A stretch of DNA of 64,000 nt from Paenibacillus_E violae. GTDB taxonomy: Bacteria; Bacillota; Bacilli; Paenibacillales; NBRC-103111. The notes under the pieces were generated by a model. The model saw only the letters and a list, made by a program, of their open reading frames with translations. It ran no database searches and was not told the DNA's origin. Positions 16,751 to 25,395 of this stretch are shown piece by piece. Position numbers and translations under genes: made by a program. Numbering within the stretch: the first letter of the stretch is position 1; every line of letters begins with the position of its first letter. The DNA lies in assembly GCF_032461945.1 (NCBI RefSeq), contig NZ_JAWCUD010000004.1, positions 248,001 through 312,000 of the forward strand, read 5' to 3'.

Positions 16751-17569
16751 CTATTGGCCACCTTTTGCCAAACGGGCATTAATATCATCAATGACTTTCA
16801 CAAGGTCACCGATCGTCGGAATCACGTAGTCGGCCCCTGCTTGGCGGAAACGGTCTTCAACAACGTCCATTTTCGCTGCTAATTCCTCAGCTGGCATCGT
16901 ATTGACTTCCTCCTCGGTAAGACCGAGCTCGCTTCCTCCTTTTACAACCCCAACACTCCATGCGCCTGCATTCACACCTTCTTGAATATCACTGACAGTA
17001 TCGCCTACTTTGACAATCGCCTGGAACGGATAAACCCCTAGATTCGCGGCATTCGCGTAACACATCCACGGATACGGCCGCCCGGCTTTCACTTCGGAAG
17101 GAGTAACCAAGGAATCCGGCTCATACCCTTTCAACTTGGCCTCCCGGCTCACCACTTCCATCATTTCCGCCGTATAGCCAGTCGTAGAGCCAATTTTCAA
17201 TCCTCTGTTCCGCAGTTCCTTCACTAAGTCCAGTGCACCAGGGATAGGGTCCGTATAATTCGGTAAAATTTCAAATAGCAAAGGTTCAAAATCGGCATAC
17301 AGGTCATCCACATCCGCATTCGTCGGTAGAGCCCCAAATTTGTCTTTCCACAACTGAGCGATTCTCGGAATGCTGCATAAGGTATGGATATGATCCCATT
17401 TCAATAGTCCCATCGGACCGCGTGCTTCTTCAGCTGTAATGGCAATGCCCCGTTTCTCAAATATCCGCAAGAATACGTCCAGTGGCGCAAAACATCCATA
17501 ATCAACCATCGTACCTGCCCAATCAAAAATAACGGCTTGAATACGACCTTCATAATTTTTCGACATCAT
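16751..17569 (-). CDS. phnX: Phosphonoacetaldehyde hydrolase (phosphonatase)
   Basis: A 272-residue HAD-superfamily enzyme that cleaves the C-P bond of phosphonoacetaldehyde to acetaldehyde and phosphate. The nucleophile motif is FDWAGTMVDYG, with Ala in place of the usual second Asp, exactly as in known PhnX. The Schiff-base lysine is in MGLLKWDHI in the cap domain. Later HAD motifs are GSTTGYTAEM and VGDTVSDIQEG. The start at 17569 (MMSKNYEG) has GAGAGGG six bases upstream; the open frame extends to 17653 but that would overlap the DeoR gene. It precedes phnW by 27 bases in the phosphonate operon. Confidence 0.96.
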   Translation of the reverse strand: MMSKNYEGRIQAVIFDWAGTMVDYGCFAPLDVFLRIFEKRGIAITAEEARGPMGLLKWDHIHTLCSIPRIAQLWKDKFGALPTNADVDDLYADFEPLLFEILPNYTDPIPGALDLVKELRNRGLKIGSTTGYTAEMMEVVSREAKLKGYEPDSLVTPSEVKAGRPYPWMCYANAANLGVYPFQAIVKVGDTVSDIQEGVNAGAWSVGVVKGGSELGLTEEEVNTMPAEELAAKMDVVEDRFRQAGADYVIPTIGDLVKVIDDINARLAKGGQ

Positions 17570-17601
17570 TACCATCCCTCTCTTAGTTCGCAAATCAATA
17601 T

Positions 17602-18387
17602 TTATTCTGATGTGATCCACTCGACATGCATTTGTTCCAGTTCTACTTCCCATTCTTCCGGTGCAGGAACATTGCTGACGATGACATCGATATCCCGCAA
17701 ATCCGCCATTTTATAAAATTGCACCATACCTATTTTGGAATGATCGGAGACCACAATGCTCACTTTCGCATGCTCCATCATCTTCTTCGCTAATTGACCG
17801 CGTTTCTCATCAAAAGATGTGATCCCTTTGTCGATCATCATCCCATCGATGGAGATAAACGCTTTGTCTGCGTAGAAATGCTCCACCATTTTCTCCGCCA
17901 ATGAGCCGACAACCCTGGATTGCAGGGAGCTTACTTTGCCTCCGATGAAAAATATTTCCCCGGAGTACAACTCTCTGTTCTTATACTCAATTAGCAAGTG
18001 AAGCGCAGGAATGGAGTTTGTCAAGATCGTGAGATTTTGCTTATCAAGCAAATGTTCGATCATCTGCATAGTCGTCGAGCCATCATCGATAAAAATCACT
18101 TCATTGTCCTGGACAAGTGCTGCAGCCCACTTGCCTATTTTACGTTTCTCCTCCACATTCAGTACTTTTCTGTTCAAATGGGAGGGTTCTTCCCGCGAGC
18201 GATTAACTTTCACCGCTCCGCCGTAGACCCGCTTCAGCTTGTTAGCCTCTTCAAGATCCTCCAAATACCTGCGTACAGTCTCCGAAGAAACCTGAAGCAC
18301 CTCAACAAGCTCATTGGTAATTACTTTGCCTTCGGCATTGATCTGATTAAGGATATACTCCTTACGTTCTTCCCCGATAAGTGACAC
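17602..18387 (-). CDS. DeoR-family regulator of the phosphonate operon
   Basis: A 261-residue DeoR-type protein. The N-terminal winged helix has TNELVEVLQVSSETVRRYL and the DeoR hallmark KLKRVYGGAV; the C-terminal isomerase-like effector domain shows IDDGSTTMQM and ISIDGMMIDKGITS. The start is GTG at 18387 with AAGGAGG nine bases upstream. It is the fourth gene of the 2-aminoethylphosphonate operon, between permease and phnX, so autoregulation through the dyad at 22541-22586 is likely. DeoR effectors are usually phosphorylated intermediates, so phosphonoacetaldehyde or a related compound is a candidate; this is inference. A closely related paralogue of equal length lies at 39322-40107. Confidence 0.88.
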   Translation of the reverse strand: MSLIGEERKEYILNQINAEGKVITNELVEVLQVSSETVRRYLEDLEEANKLKRVYGGAVKVNRSREEPSHLNRKVLNVEEKRKIGKWAAALVQDNEVIFIDDGSTTMQMIEHLLDKQNLTILTNSIPALHLLIEYKNRELYSGEIFFIGGKVSSLQSRVVGSLAEKMVEHFYADKAFISIDGMMIDKGITSFDEKRGQLAKKMMEHAKVSIVVSDHSKIGMVQFYKMADLRDIDVIVSNVPAPEEWEVELEQMHVEWITSE

Positions 18388-18434
18388 GAACGCGAACCTC
18401 CTTGCACAACTGCCTCATTGTTTGTTCATAGCGG

Positions 18435-20162
18435 CTACTTTCGAATTTGCCAAGCTTCCGTTTTCTTTCTTACTTTTTGGGAAAGGAGCGTGTAAAGCAG
18501 TCTTACGATAATATTCGTAATCACAATGAGCACCGCCATAGCTGCCGCTGCTGCTACATCTCCTGCATCCTCCATACTCACCAGCGCAACTGCCGCTAAG
18601 TTCAAATCCGCTGACCGCAGAATTACAACAGCAGAAACCGTAACCATGGAGTTGACAAAGAGGTACATGGCAATTTCTATGATTGCCGGCAGACACATAG
18701 GAACCGTTACTCTCAGCAATGTTTTGTAAAATGGCACACGCATCGATTCAGAAACGAGTTCGAATTCTTTATCCAGCTTCTTCAAGGCTGTCGTCGCCGT
18801 GATGAACGGCACGCCATAGAAATGGGTGATATTGGCGAGCACAAGGATAATCATCGATCCATAGATCCAGTTCATGGGATTGTTCGGATTATTAAAGAAA
18901 AAAATGTACGCTAAACCTATGACCATCCCTGGCAGTGCTAACGGCAGCACAGACAGAAAATAGCCAATTTGCCTAAGTCCGTTCAAATGACGCGATTTCT
19001 CAATGAGATAGGCGAATAAGAACGTGACGATGGTCCCGACGATTGCTGTAAAAAACGATACCTGCAAACTGGTCCAGAACGGATCAAGTCCTGATCCTGC
19101 GACACCGGAGAAATCATAATGTTTGAAGCTGAAATTTAAGTTATAAGGCCAAACTTTAATCAACGAAGCACACGCGATTGTTATTAATGGAATGAGTATT
19201 AAAATAGAAATGACTACTCCGAACAATTGAAAGATGGTGTCTCGAACTTTCCCCCCGGCTATCCGATAGGGAGTTGATTTGGAAGAAAGCATGGAACGCT
19301 GTTTTCTTTCTACCATTCGGTCAACTACAAAAGCGACGATTGCCGGAATGGTTAACAAAATGCCCACTGTAGCGCCCATTGACATATTTTGCTGTCCGAT
19401 GACCTGCTTATAAATATCCGTGGCTAATACGTTGAATTTACCGCCAATGGCTTGTGGCGCCCCGAAATCCGTAAAACAAGCCGTGAAACAAACGAAGATT
19501 GCACTGATTAATCCATACTTGACCGAAGGCAAGGTAACTGTCAGGAACATTCTCACCTTACTTGCCCCTAATGTCTCCGCCGCTTCATAAAGCCGTTGAT
19601 CTGTGATGGATAATGCGGTAATAAAAATGAGGAACGCTTGCGGAAACAAATAAATGACTTCAGAAATAACAATTCCCACAGGACCGTAAATCGGGATACG
19701 GATACCGCTGGGCAATAATCCGAAAAAACCAGATGTCAGAATGCCTTGATTGCCAAAAAGATACGTTAAAGCAATACCGTGCATCATGGTCGGCTCAAAA
19801 AGCGGGAGCATAGCGACATAATGCAAATAGGCTTTACCTCGAATCGCCGTCCGGCTGATCCCATACGCATACAGGAAAGCCAGGGTGACGGCAATACCTG
19901 TAGAAAGCAATGAAACCCACACCGTATTCCACAAGGATTGCGCCAAGGAAGGTGTCGTAAAATACTTGATGAAATTCTGGAACCCGATGAATTCTGCATT
20001 CGTATTGAAAAAAGCTTTACTGAACAGTAAACAGAGCGGCACTAAAATCGTGAACGATAAAGTGATGACGAGAACAATGATAAGGAAATTTTGCAAATTG
20101 AGGATTTCTCCCCAGTTTCGGCGAACAGACGGTGTCCAAGCAGCGCTTTGCTTCTCCATCAC
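18435..20162 (-). CDS. Fused 2-aminoethylphosphonate ABC permease (PhnU2-type)
   Basis: A 575-residue inner-membrane permease made of two homologous halves of about 280 residues, each with six helices and an EAA-type loop (AAETLGASKVRMFLTVTLPSV in the first half; SESMRVPFYKTLLRVTVPM in the second). The architecture matches fused permeases of iron(III)/phosphonate type (PhnU2 family) rather than separate PhnU and PhnV. Its first codons overlap the ATPase gene by four bases (ATGA). With the adjacent ATPase, lipoprotein binding protein and phnWX it should import 2-aminoethylphosphonate. Confidence 0.88.
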   Translation of the reverse strand: MMEKQSAAWTPSVRRNWGEILNLQNFLIIVLVITLSFTILVPLCLLFSKAFFNTNAEFIGFQNFIKYFTTPSLAQSLWNTVWVSLLSTGIAVTLAFLYAYGISRTAIRGKAYLHYVAMLPLFEPTMMHGIALTYLFGNQGILTSGFFGLLPSGIRIPIYGPVGIVISEVIYLFPQAFLIFITALSITDQRLYEAAETLGASKVRMFLTVTLPSVKYGLISAIFVCFTACFTDFGAPQAIGGKFNVLATDIYKQVIGQQNMSMGATVGILLTIPAIVAFVVDRMVERKQRSMLSSKSTPYRIAGGKVRDTIFQLFGVVISILILIPLITIACASLIKVWPYNLNFSFKHYDFSGVAGSGLDPFWTSLQVSFFTAIVGTIVTFLFAYLIEKSRHLNGLRQIGYFLSVLPLALPGMVIGLAYIFFFNNPNNPMNWIYGSMIILVLANITHFYGVPFITATTALKKLDKEFELVSESMRVPFYKTLLRVTVPMCLPAIIEIAMYLFVNSMVTVSAVVILRSADLNLAAVALVSMEDAGDVAAAAAMAVLIVITNIIVRLLYTLLSQKVRKKTEAWQIRK

Positions 20163-21196
20163 GCAGTCACCACATCATCCGGGGTAAAGGTAATGACTCT
20201 CTCTTGCGGAAACTCAACCGATACTTCAGCAAACTTCATCAAGTTCAATTTCTGTGCATGCTGTGCAGAGACATCCACGGAAAGCAGCTGATTTCCTAGC
20301 AAATCTTTCAACTCACGGATGGGCTGCAATAGCAATCTATAAAACGGACCTCTAAACTCCATGTGCTTAACGACAGCTTGGTAACCTGAACCTGATGAAG
20401 AAATACGAATATGTTCGGGTCTGACAGCAAAATTGGTGAGCGGTAAGTCTCCTTTGCGTGGCCCGTAGGCCAAGAAATTAATGGAACCTATAAAATCCGC
20501 TACAAAAGGCGATTCCGGTTGATCATACACTTGCTGAGGGCTTCCTACTTGCATAATTTCAGCATTATTCATAACGACAATCCGATCCGCCATGGTCAAT
20601 GCCTCTTCTTGATCATGTGTCACCATGATGGTTGTAATGCCCAATTTTTCTTGCAGGCTGCAAATTTCTTCACGCAGTTTGGTCCTAACTTTGGCATCTA
20701 ACGCTGATAATGGTTCATCCAGCAAGAGAAAATCAGGTGATAAAACAACAGCTCTGGCAAGTGCAACGCGTTGCTGTTGGCCGCCTGAAAGCTGGGACGG
20801 ATAACGTTCTTTCAAATGTAGTAAATCGACTAGTGAAAGCGCCTCGCTAACTTTGTCGTTAATTTCCTTCTTCGTAAGTTTCCTCCCCTGCAAGCCGTAA
20901 GCCACATTCTGAGCAGCCGTTAAATTTGGAAATAAAGCGTAAGATTGAAAGACCATGCCGAAGTTTCGTTTGGATGGCGGCAAATTTGTGATGTCCTTGC
21001 CTCCAACCGTTATTCGCCCGCGCGTCGGTTTCTCAAGACCGGCGATAATGCGCAGCAAGGTTGTTTTGCCACAGCCGCTTGGGCCAAGCAAGCAAATGAA
21101 TTCATTCTTTTTAATATCAATATTTATTTCTCTAAGCGCTGTAAAGGAGTCAAATGTTTTGTTCACACCTTGAATGGATAAATAGGCTTCTGGCAT
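20159..21196 (-). CDS. 2-Aminoethylphosphonate ABC transporter ATPase (PhnT2-type)
   Basis: A 345-residue ABC ATPase. Walker A is GPSGCGKTTL, the signature is LSGGQQQRVALARA, Walker B is LLLDEPLSALD and the H-loop is MVTHDQEE. The last ~100 residues form a TOBE-like regulatory domain. An AAGGAGG site precedes the ATG. The gene sits between the binding protein (91-base gap containing a hairpin) and the fused permease (4-base overlap). Sequence alone would also fit iron or spermidine importers; phnX and phnW downstream decide the call. Confidence 0.9.
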   Translation of the reverse strand: MPEAYLSIQGVNKTFDSFTALREINIDIKKNEFICLLGPSGCGKTTLLRIIAGLEKPTRGRITVGGKDITNLPPSKRNFGMVFQSYALFPNLTAAQNVAYGLQGRKLTKKEINDKVSEALSLVDLLHLKERYPSQLSGGQQQRVALARAVVLSPDFLLLDEPLSALDAKVRTKLREEICSLQEKLGITTIMVTHDQEEALTMADRIVVMNNAEIMQVGSPQQVYDQPESPFVADFIGSINFLAYGPRKGDLPLTNFAVRPEHIRISSSGSGYQAVVKHMEFRGPFYRLLLQPIRELKDLLGNQLLSVDVSAQHAQKLNLMKFAEVSVEFPQERVITFTPDDVVTA

Positions 21197-21234
21197 AAGC
21201 TGCCTCCTTGAACTTAGATTTGAGAAGGAAGGAA

Positions 21235-21263
21235 CTGCTGACCTAGGCAGATCCGGACAGCAG
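21235..21263 (-). other. Intercistronic hairpin between binding-protein and ATPase genes
   Basis: CTGCTG and CAGCAG pair across a 17-base loop in the 91-base gap. There is no T run, so it is not a terminator. Such hairpins often protect the upstream mRNA and raise the binding protein level relative to the membrane parts. Confidence 0.35.
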
Positions 21264-21287
21264 CCGTTTCATTAACTTGATGGCGGG

Positions 21288-22382
21288 TTATTTCGGCTCG
21301 CTCTTCGTGTTATAACGTTGATCCCATTCAGCCAGAATACTTGCCCGATTTTTCGCAATTTCATTGAGATCATTTTTGATCAATTGTTTCATCGGGTCCA
21401 CTTTGTAACCTTCAGGAAGTTGCGAATTATCGGTTTTGATCGCTAAGATGGCATAATTTTTGTTGTATTCTTTCATAGCTTCATCTGTAACAGCCCAGTC
21501 CAGAAACTGCTGAGACACTTGTTTAATCGTTTTCTTCTTAATCAGTGCATTGGCTTCTACATCCCACCCGGAGCCCTCTTTCGGGAATACAACTTCAACC
21601 GGGGATCCGTTCTTTTTCTCCTGCAAGCCGCGATATCCAAAAGAAATGCCGATTGGGTATTCGCCCGTACCCGCCAACTTGGCCGGCTTCGACCCGGAGT
21701 GAACATACATGGCAACATTATCATGCAGTTTGTTCATATAGTTCCAAGCTTTGTCTTGGCCCTCCAATTGGATCAATCCAGATACCGTCAGAAAACCTGT
21801 GCCTGAGGAAGAAGGGTTAGGCATGGTAATAAGCCCTTTATACTCCGGCTTAATTAAATCGGAATATGATTCAGGAATGGGCAATTTACGCTTTTCCATC
21901 TCTGTTTTGTTGACGATGAAAGCTGTTTCCCAAGCATCAATGCCCACCCAATGTTCCGGTACATTTTTATCTTTAAATTCAGGAAGTATGCGATCTACCC
22001 CTTGCGGAGCATAAGGTTCTAACTGATTACTTTGATCTAACACCAGCAAGCTTGTTGCCGCTAATCCCCACACAACATCTGCTTGCGGATTATCTTTCTC
22101 GGCCAGCAGCTTAGCCGTGATTACCCCCGTCGAATCTCGGACAATGTTAAGTTTAATATCAGGATATTTCTTCTTGTAACTAGCTAGATAGTTCTTGATT
22201 GCATCATCTTCCAGTGCCGTATACACCGTCAGTTCCTTACTGGTTGAATCTATACTGCTTGTTCCAGCAGGGCTTGCGGCTGCTCCAGGTGTCGACTCAT
22301 TGATGGTTGCAGATTTGCCGCATGCCGATAATAAAGAAACTAACGTAACCGCAACGACTAAACCTCTAGTTAATTTTTTCAT
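21288..22382 (-). CDS. 2-Aminoethylphosphonate-binding lipoprotein (PhnS2-type)
   Basis: A 364-residue solute-binding lipoprotein. The start MKKLTRG at 22382 gives a normal signal peptide with lipobox LLSAC; the open frame goes 16 codons further without a signal. The mature part opens with ELTVYTALEDDAIKNYL, typical of the iron/phosphonate/spermidine binding group, and contains the conserved ADVVWGLAATSL and MPNPSSSGTGF. It is the first gene of the seven-gene operon, downstream of the promoter at 22595-22624 and the dyad at 22541-22586. It should present 2-aminoethylphosphonate to the permease. Confidence 0.9.
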   Translation of the reverse strand: MKKLTRGLVVAVTLVSLLSACGKSATINESTPGAAASPAGTSSIDSTSKELTVYTALEDDAIKNYLASYKKKYPDIKLNIVRDSTGVITAKLLAEKDNPQADVVWGLAATSLLVLDQSNQLEPYAPQGVDRILPEFKDKNVPEHWVGIDAWETAFIVNKTEMEKRKLPIPESYSDLIKPEYKGLITMPNPSSSGTGFLTVSGLIQLEGQDKAWNYMNKLHDNVAMYVHSGSKPAKLAGTGEYPIGISFGYRGLQEKKNGSPVEVVFPKEGSGWDVEANALIKKKTIKQVSQQFLDWAVTDEAMKEYNKNYAILAIKTDNSQLPEGYKVDPMKQLIKNDLNEIAKNRASILAEWDQRYNTKSEPK

Positions 22383-22540
22383 TGTTCCGATTCCTCTCCT
22401 GGTTATAATCTGTTCCTTCCGATAAGACACACGCTTCTCTCTACTTTAATTTTGTATGGTCTGGATGCAAAACGTCGTTTTCGCTGATCGACTATCGATC
22501 AAAGATCCCCCCCACATCGTTTTCCTTCAGTAAAAAACAT

Positions 22541-22586
22541 AAAAACAACTTAAACTAATTGATTTTAATTGTTTTTAGTTGTTTTT
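22541..22586. promoter_or_regulatory. Large dyad operator of the phosphonate operon
   Basis: Two 20-base arms (AAAAACAACTTAAACTAATT and its near-complement) flank a 6-base centre; 17 of 20 positions are symmetric. The dyad begins about nine bases after the -10 element, so it covers the predicted transcription start. The best candidate binder is the operon's own DeoR protein. Confidence 0.65.
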
Positions 22587-22594
22587 ATAATGAA

Positions 22595-22624
22595 ATTATA
22601 ATCTGATCCCCGTGGATGTGTCAA
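22595..22624 (-). promoter_or_regulatory. Sigma-A promoter of the phosphonate operon
   Basis: On the minus strand TTGACA (22619-22624) and TATAAT (22595-22600), both perfect hexamers, are 18 bases apart. Strong promoter followed by an operator dyad implies repression rather than activation as the main control. Confidence 0.8.
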
Positions 22625-22709
22625 CTATTTTATGTCACAAAATATAACATTAACATCACGTAGAGCTACCGAAACAAGCCGACTCATCGGAAGATTCCCT
22701 CCTAATAAA

Positions 22710-22744
22710 TAAAAAAGATCTGCCCCAGTTTCGGAGCAGACCTT
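22710..22744 (-). terminator. Terminator after the LacI gene / Opp-type operon
   Basis: An 11-bp minus-strand stem (AGGTCTGCTCC with GGGGCAGATCT, two G-U pairs) followed by six T residues, five bases past the LacI gene stop. It separates this operon from the phosphonate operon promoter. Confidence 0.88.
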
Positions 22745-22748
22745 TTAT

Positions 22749-23789
22749 TCATTTAACTGACTTCACAAGCGTGGAACAAGAATTTCTTTCAACTATTTTA
22801 CTTTGAATAATGACATTTCTTTGGAAGTCATTAGGCAGCACGCCTAGTTGTTTCATTAACATTCTGACGGATTGAGCACCTAATTCCGAAGGTTGCAAGT
22901 CCATACTGGTAAGCGGCGGGTTTGATTGAACCATCATGGAAAGATCGCCACATATTACGAAGACTGAAACATCTTCAGGGACTTTGAGATTAAGATCTTT
23001 AATTGCATTGAGGGCACTGAATGCTGTACGGTCATCATCTGCAATTATTGCGGTTACTCCTTTCCTAAGTTCCCCTAAAGTGGTCATTGTTTCCTCATAG
23101 CCGTAATCCATGTACACATTTGAACTTAGATCAGGCTTATGATGAATCATGTGCTCTTCAACTTGAAGATGGTGATCTTCCATTGCTTTGATAAAGCCCT
23201 CTTTTCTATCGATGGATACCGTCATTAACTCGTTGGCATTTAAAAACATGATATTCCGATGTCCTTTTTTAATCAAATATTCACAAATATGATAACTAAC
23301 TGCTTGATTATCATTATCTACACTATAACTATTAAGAACCGTTGAATTCATGACCCTGCCTACCGTAACGAATGGAATATTCTCCGAAGCCATCAGATGA
23401 ATTCGCTCATCATTGGTTGTTGGACGCATGACAACAGCCCCATCGATTGGGTAACTAGACAAGAAAGGGGTTTGAACCTTTTGCAAAGGAATCATATCAA
23501 GCAGCACCCGGTATCCGTAATAGGAAGCTTCGAGTATGACCCCATTGATGAATTGCGTATGAAATGCACTAAAAAAGAAGTTGCCATGCGGAATTGTTAA
23601 CCCGATCGCCATCGTTTTCTTTGTCACCAAGCTGCGTGCGATATGATTCGGCACATAATTCAGCTGTTTGGAGATACGCAATACTCGCTCTTTCACTTCA
23701 TTGCTTGTAGGCCTCTTTTGGCTAAAAACATTGGAAACAGTTCCCTTCGAAACTTTCGCTAATTTGGCAACGTCATCTATTTTAGCCAT
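22749..23789 (-). CDS. LacI-family repressor, last gene of the Opp-type operon
   Basis: A 346-residue LacI protein. The N-terminal helix-turn-helix and hinge are clear: IDDVAKLAKVSKGTVSNVFS and NYVPNHIARSLVTKK. The remainder is a periplasmic-binding-type effector domain (IGLTIPHGNFFF, IIADDDRTAFSAL). It lies 34 bases after the HAD gene and before a terminator, so it ends the transporter operon. The three palindromes with central CG at 30766-30935 upstream of the first gene are typical LacI-family operators and are its likely targets. The effector should be a sugar derivative carried by the transporter; this is inference. Confidence 0.88.
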   Translation of the reverse strand: MAKIDDVAKLAKVSKGTVSNVFSQKRPTSNEVKERVLRISKQLNYVPNHIARSLVTKKTMAIGLTIPHGNFFFSAFHTQFINGVILEASYYGYRVLLDMIPLQKVQTPFLSSYPIDGAVVMRPTTNDERIHLMASENIPFVTVGRVMNSTVLNSYSVDNDNQAVSYHICEYLIKKGHRNIMFLNANELMTVSIDRKEGFIKAMEDHHLQVEEHMIHHKPDLSSNVYMDYGYEETMTTLGELRKGVTAIIADDDRTAFSALNAIKDLNLKVPEDVSVFVICGDLSMMVQSNPPLTSMDLQPSELGAQSVRMLMKQLGVLPNDFQRNVIIQSKIVERNSCSTLVKSVK

Positions 23790-23823
23790 ATCCTTATTAA
23801 CATCCCTTCAGAAAACCATCCAT

Positions 23824-24387
23824 TTACGCTAATTTGTCATTGAGCTGCTCGACTAAATCAATTAACTCCAGTGGGTGACTAATTGTATACTGAGGGATTT
23901 CACTTTCGTCTGCGTGCAGCTTTGGATAACGTGGCGTCCAGCTTAAGAAGATACTCGTGATCCCCATTTGGTTAGCCCCTTTGACGTCCCTGCTCAAGTT
24001 GTTTCCGACCATGACAATACGGTTGCAGTCCTGTTCGCTGAGATCTAATGCCCCTATCGCAGCTTTGAACATCCGAGGACTTGGTTTGGAGGCTTTGACC
24101 GTCTCCGAGTACACCATCGTCGTAAAATAATCGTACAAGCCATTTTGTGTCAGAATATTTTTGAAGGATTGCGCATTGCCGTCGGCTACAATCGCTAGTG
24201 TATACCCCCGTTCAGCCAGCGTCTTCACCATGACATCGGCTCCTGGAATCACATTAGCTTGAATGACAATATCATGATCATCTCTAATTTCCGTACCTTC
24301 ATCAATAATGGTATCGCCACAGTCCAGAAAAACAATTAGTTTCTTTTGTGCTGAAATATTCGTTGTATTATGATTCATGAATGACAC
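23824..24387 (-). CDS. HAD-superfamily hydrolase in the Opp-type operon
   Basis: A 187-residue HAD protein. Motif I is FLDCGDTIIDEG, with Gly where classical phosphatases have the second Asp; motif III lysine is in VKASKPSPRMF and motif IV in MVGNNLSRDVKGANQMG. A small helical cap follows motif I. Loss of the acid/base Asp is seen in some HAD enzymes that do not hydrolyse simple phosphoesters, so the reaction is uncertain. Its start overlaps the OppF-like ATPase gene by 20 bases, and the LacI gene follows. Placement suggests it processes an imported or phosphorylated product of the transporter. Confidence 0.75.
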   Translation of the reverse strand: MSFMNHNTTNISAQKKLIVFLDCGDTIIDEGTEIRDDHDIVIQANVIPGADVMVKTLAERGYTLAIVADGNAQSFKNILTQNGLYDYFTTMVYSETVKASKPSPRMFKAAIGALDLSEQDCNRIVMVGNNLSRDVKGANQMGITSIFLSWTPRYPKLHADESEIPQYTISHPLELIDLVEQLNDKLA

Positions 24388-25393
24388 CTCTTAGATTTAA
24401 TTGGTTCGCGTAGTGACACGCAGCAAAATGGTTATTGTCATTGTCTACAGTTTGAAGCTCCGGTTCCTGCTGCACGCATTTGTCCGTTTTATACCTGCAT
24501 CTTGGGTGAAAATGACAACCGCTTGGAGGATTAGCCGGATTAGGAACCTCTCCTTCCAGAATAATTCGATCCTTCTTCGTATCGGGATCTGGCTCTGGTA
24601 CGGCTGACAAAAGCGCTTCAGTATACGGGTGCATCGGATGGGTAAATAAAGAATCAACAGGCGCCAATTCTACGATTTTACCCAAGTGCATGACCGCCAC
24701 CCTGTCCGAAATGTTTTGTACGATCGATAAATCATGAGAAATAAAGATATAGGTGATCTGAAGCTGCTCTTGCAAATCCTTCAGCAAGTTAATAATCTGC
24801 GCTTTAATCGAGACATCCAAGGCCGACACTGCTTCGTCGCATACAATGAGTCTTGGCTGGGAAATGAGAGATCTCGCAATCGCTATCCGCTGCCTTTGTC
24901 CGCCAGAGAATGCGTGAGGATAACGTTTGAGATAACTGACATTTAAGCCCGTCTTTTCTGCGATTAAGGTCACTTTCTCATCCAATTGTGATTTCGACAG
25001 CTTGAAGTTGGCCAAAAGCGGCTCAGAAATAATGTCATATACGCTCATTCTAGGACTAAGGGATGAAAAAGGGTCCTGAAAAATCATTTGAATATCTTTA
25101 CGATATTTCTTGAATGCTTTTCCCCGTAATCCTAAAAAGTCGACTTGCTCTTCTCCCTCCGGATGATAGAGAACTTGACCGGAGGTTGCATCCATCCCTC
25201 TCACAATACAACGTCCTAAAGTCGTTTTACCGCAGCCCGACTCACCGACAATACTTAATGTCTCGCCTTCCAAAAGCTCAAAAGAAACATTATTCAGCAC
25301 GCGGATGGAGGATGGTTTGCTAAACAGCTTATTTTTGGATTTCACTTGAAAATCCTTATTCAATTGATTTACTTTCAAAATTGGTTTAGACAT
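24368..25393 (-). CDS. OppF/DppF-type ABC transporter ATPase
   Basis: A 341-residue ATPase of the oligopeptide/nickel/oligosaccharide class. Walker A is GESGCGKTTLGR, the signature FSGGQRQRIAIARS, Walker B LIVCDEAVSALD. The C-terminal extension contains the Cys pattern of the OppF group (CHFHPRCRYKTDKC), which can bind an Fe-S cluster or zinc. It is two bases downstream of the OppD-like gene. Sequence does not distinguish peptide from oligosaccharide import; the LacI regulator argues for a carbohydrate. Confidence 0.92.
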   Translation of the reverse strand: MSKPILKVNQLNKDFQVKSKNKLFSKPSSIRVLNNVSFELLEGETLSIVGESGCGKTTLGRCIVRGMDATSGQVLYHPEGEEQVDFLGLRGKAFKKYRKDIQMIFQDPFSSLSPRMSVYDIISEPLLANFKLSKSQLDEKVTLIAEKTGLNVSYLKRYPHAFSGGQRQRIAIARSLISQPRLIVCDEAVSALDVSIKAQIINLLKDLQEQLQITYIFISHDLSIVQNISDRVAVMHLGKIVELAPVDSLFTHPMHPYTEALLSAVPEPDPDTKKDRIILEGEVPNPANPPSGCHFHPRCRYKTDKCVQQEPELQTVDNDNNHFAACHYANQLNLRGVIHES

Positions 25394-25395
25394 CC

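Noticed and set aside
17570..17653. Longer N-terminus for phnX
   Set aside because: It would overlap the DeoR gene by 52 bases and adds residues without homology; the GAGAGGG site supports the start at 17569.
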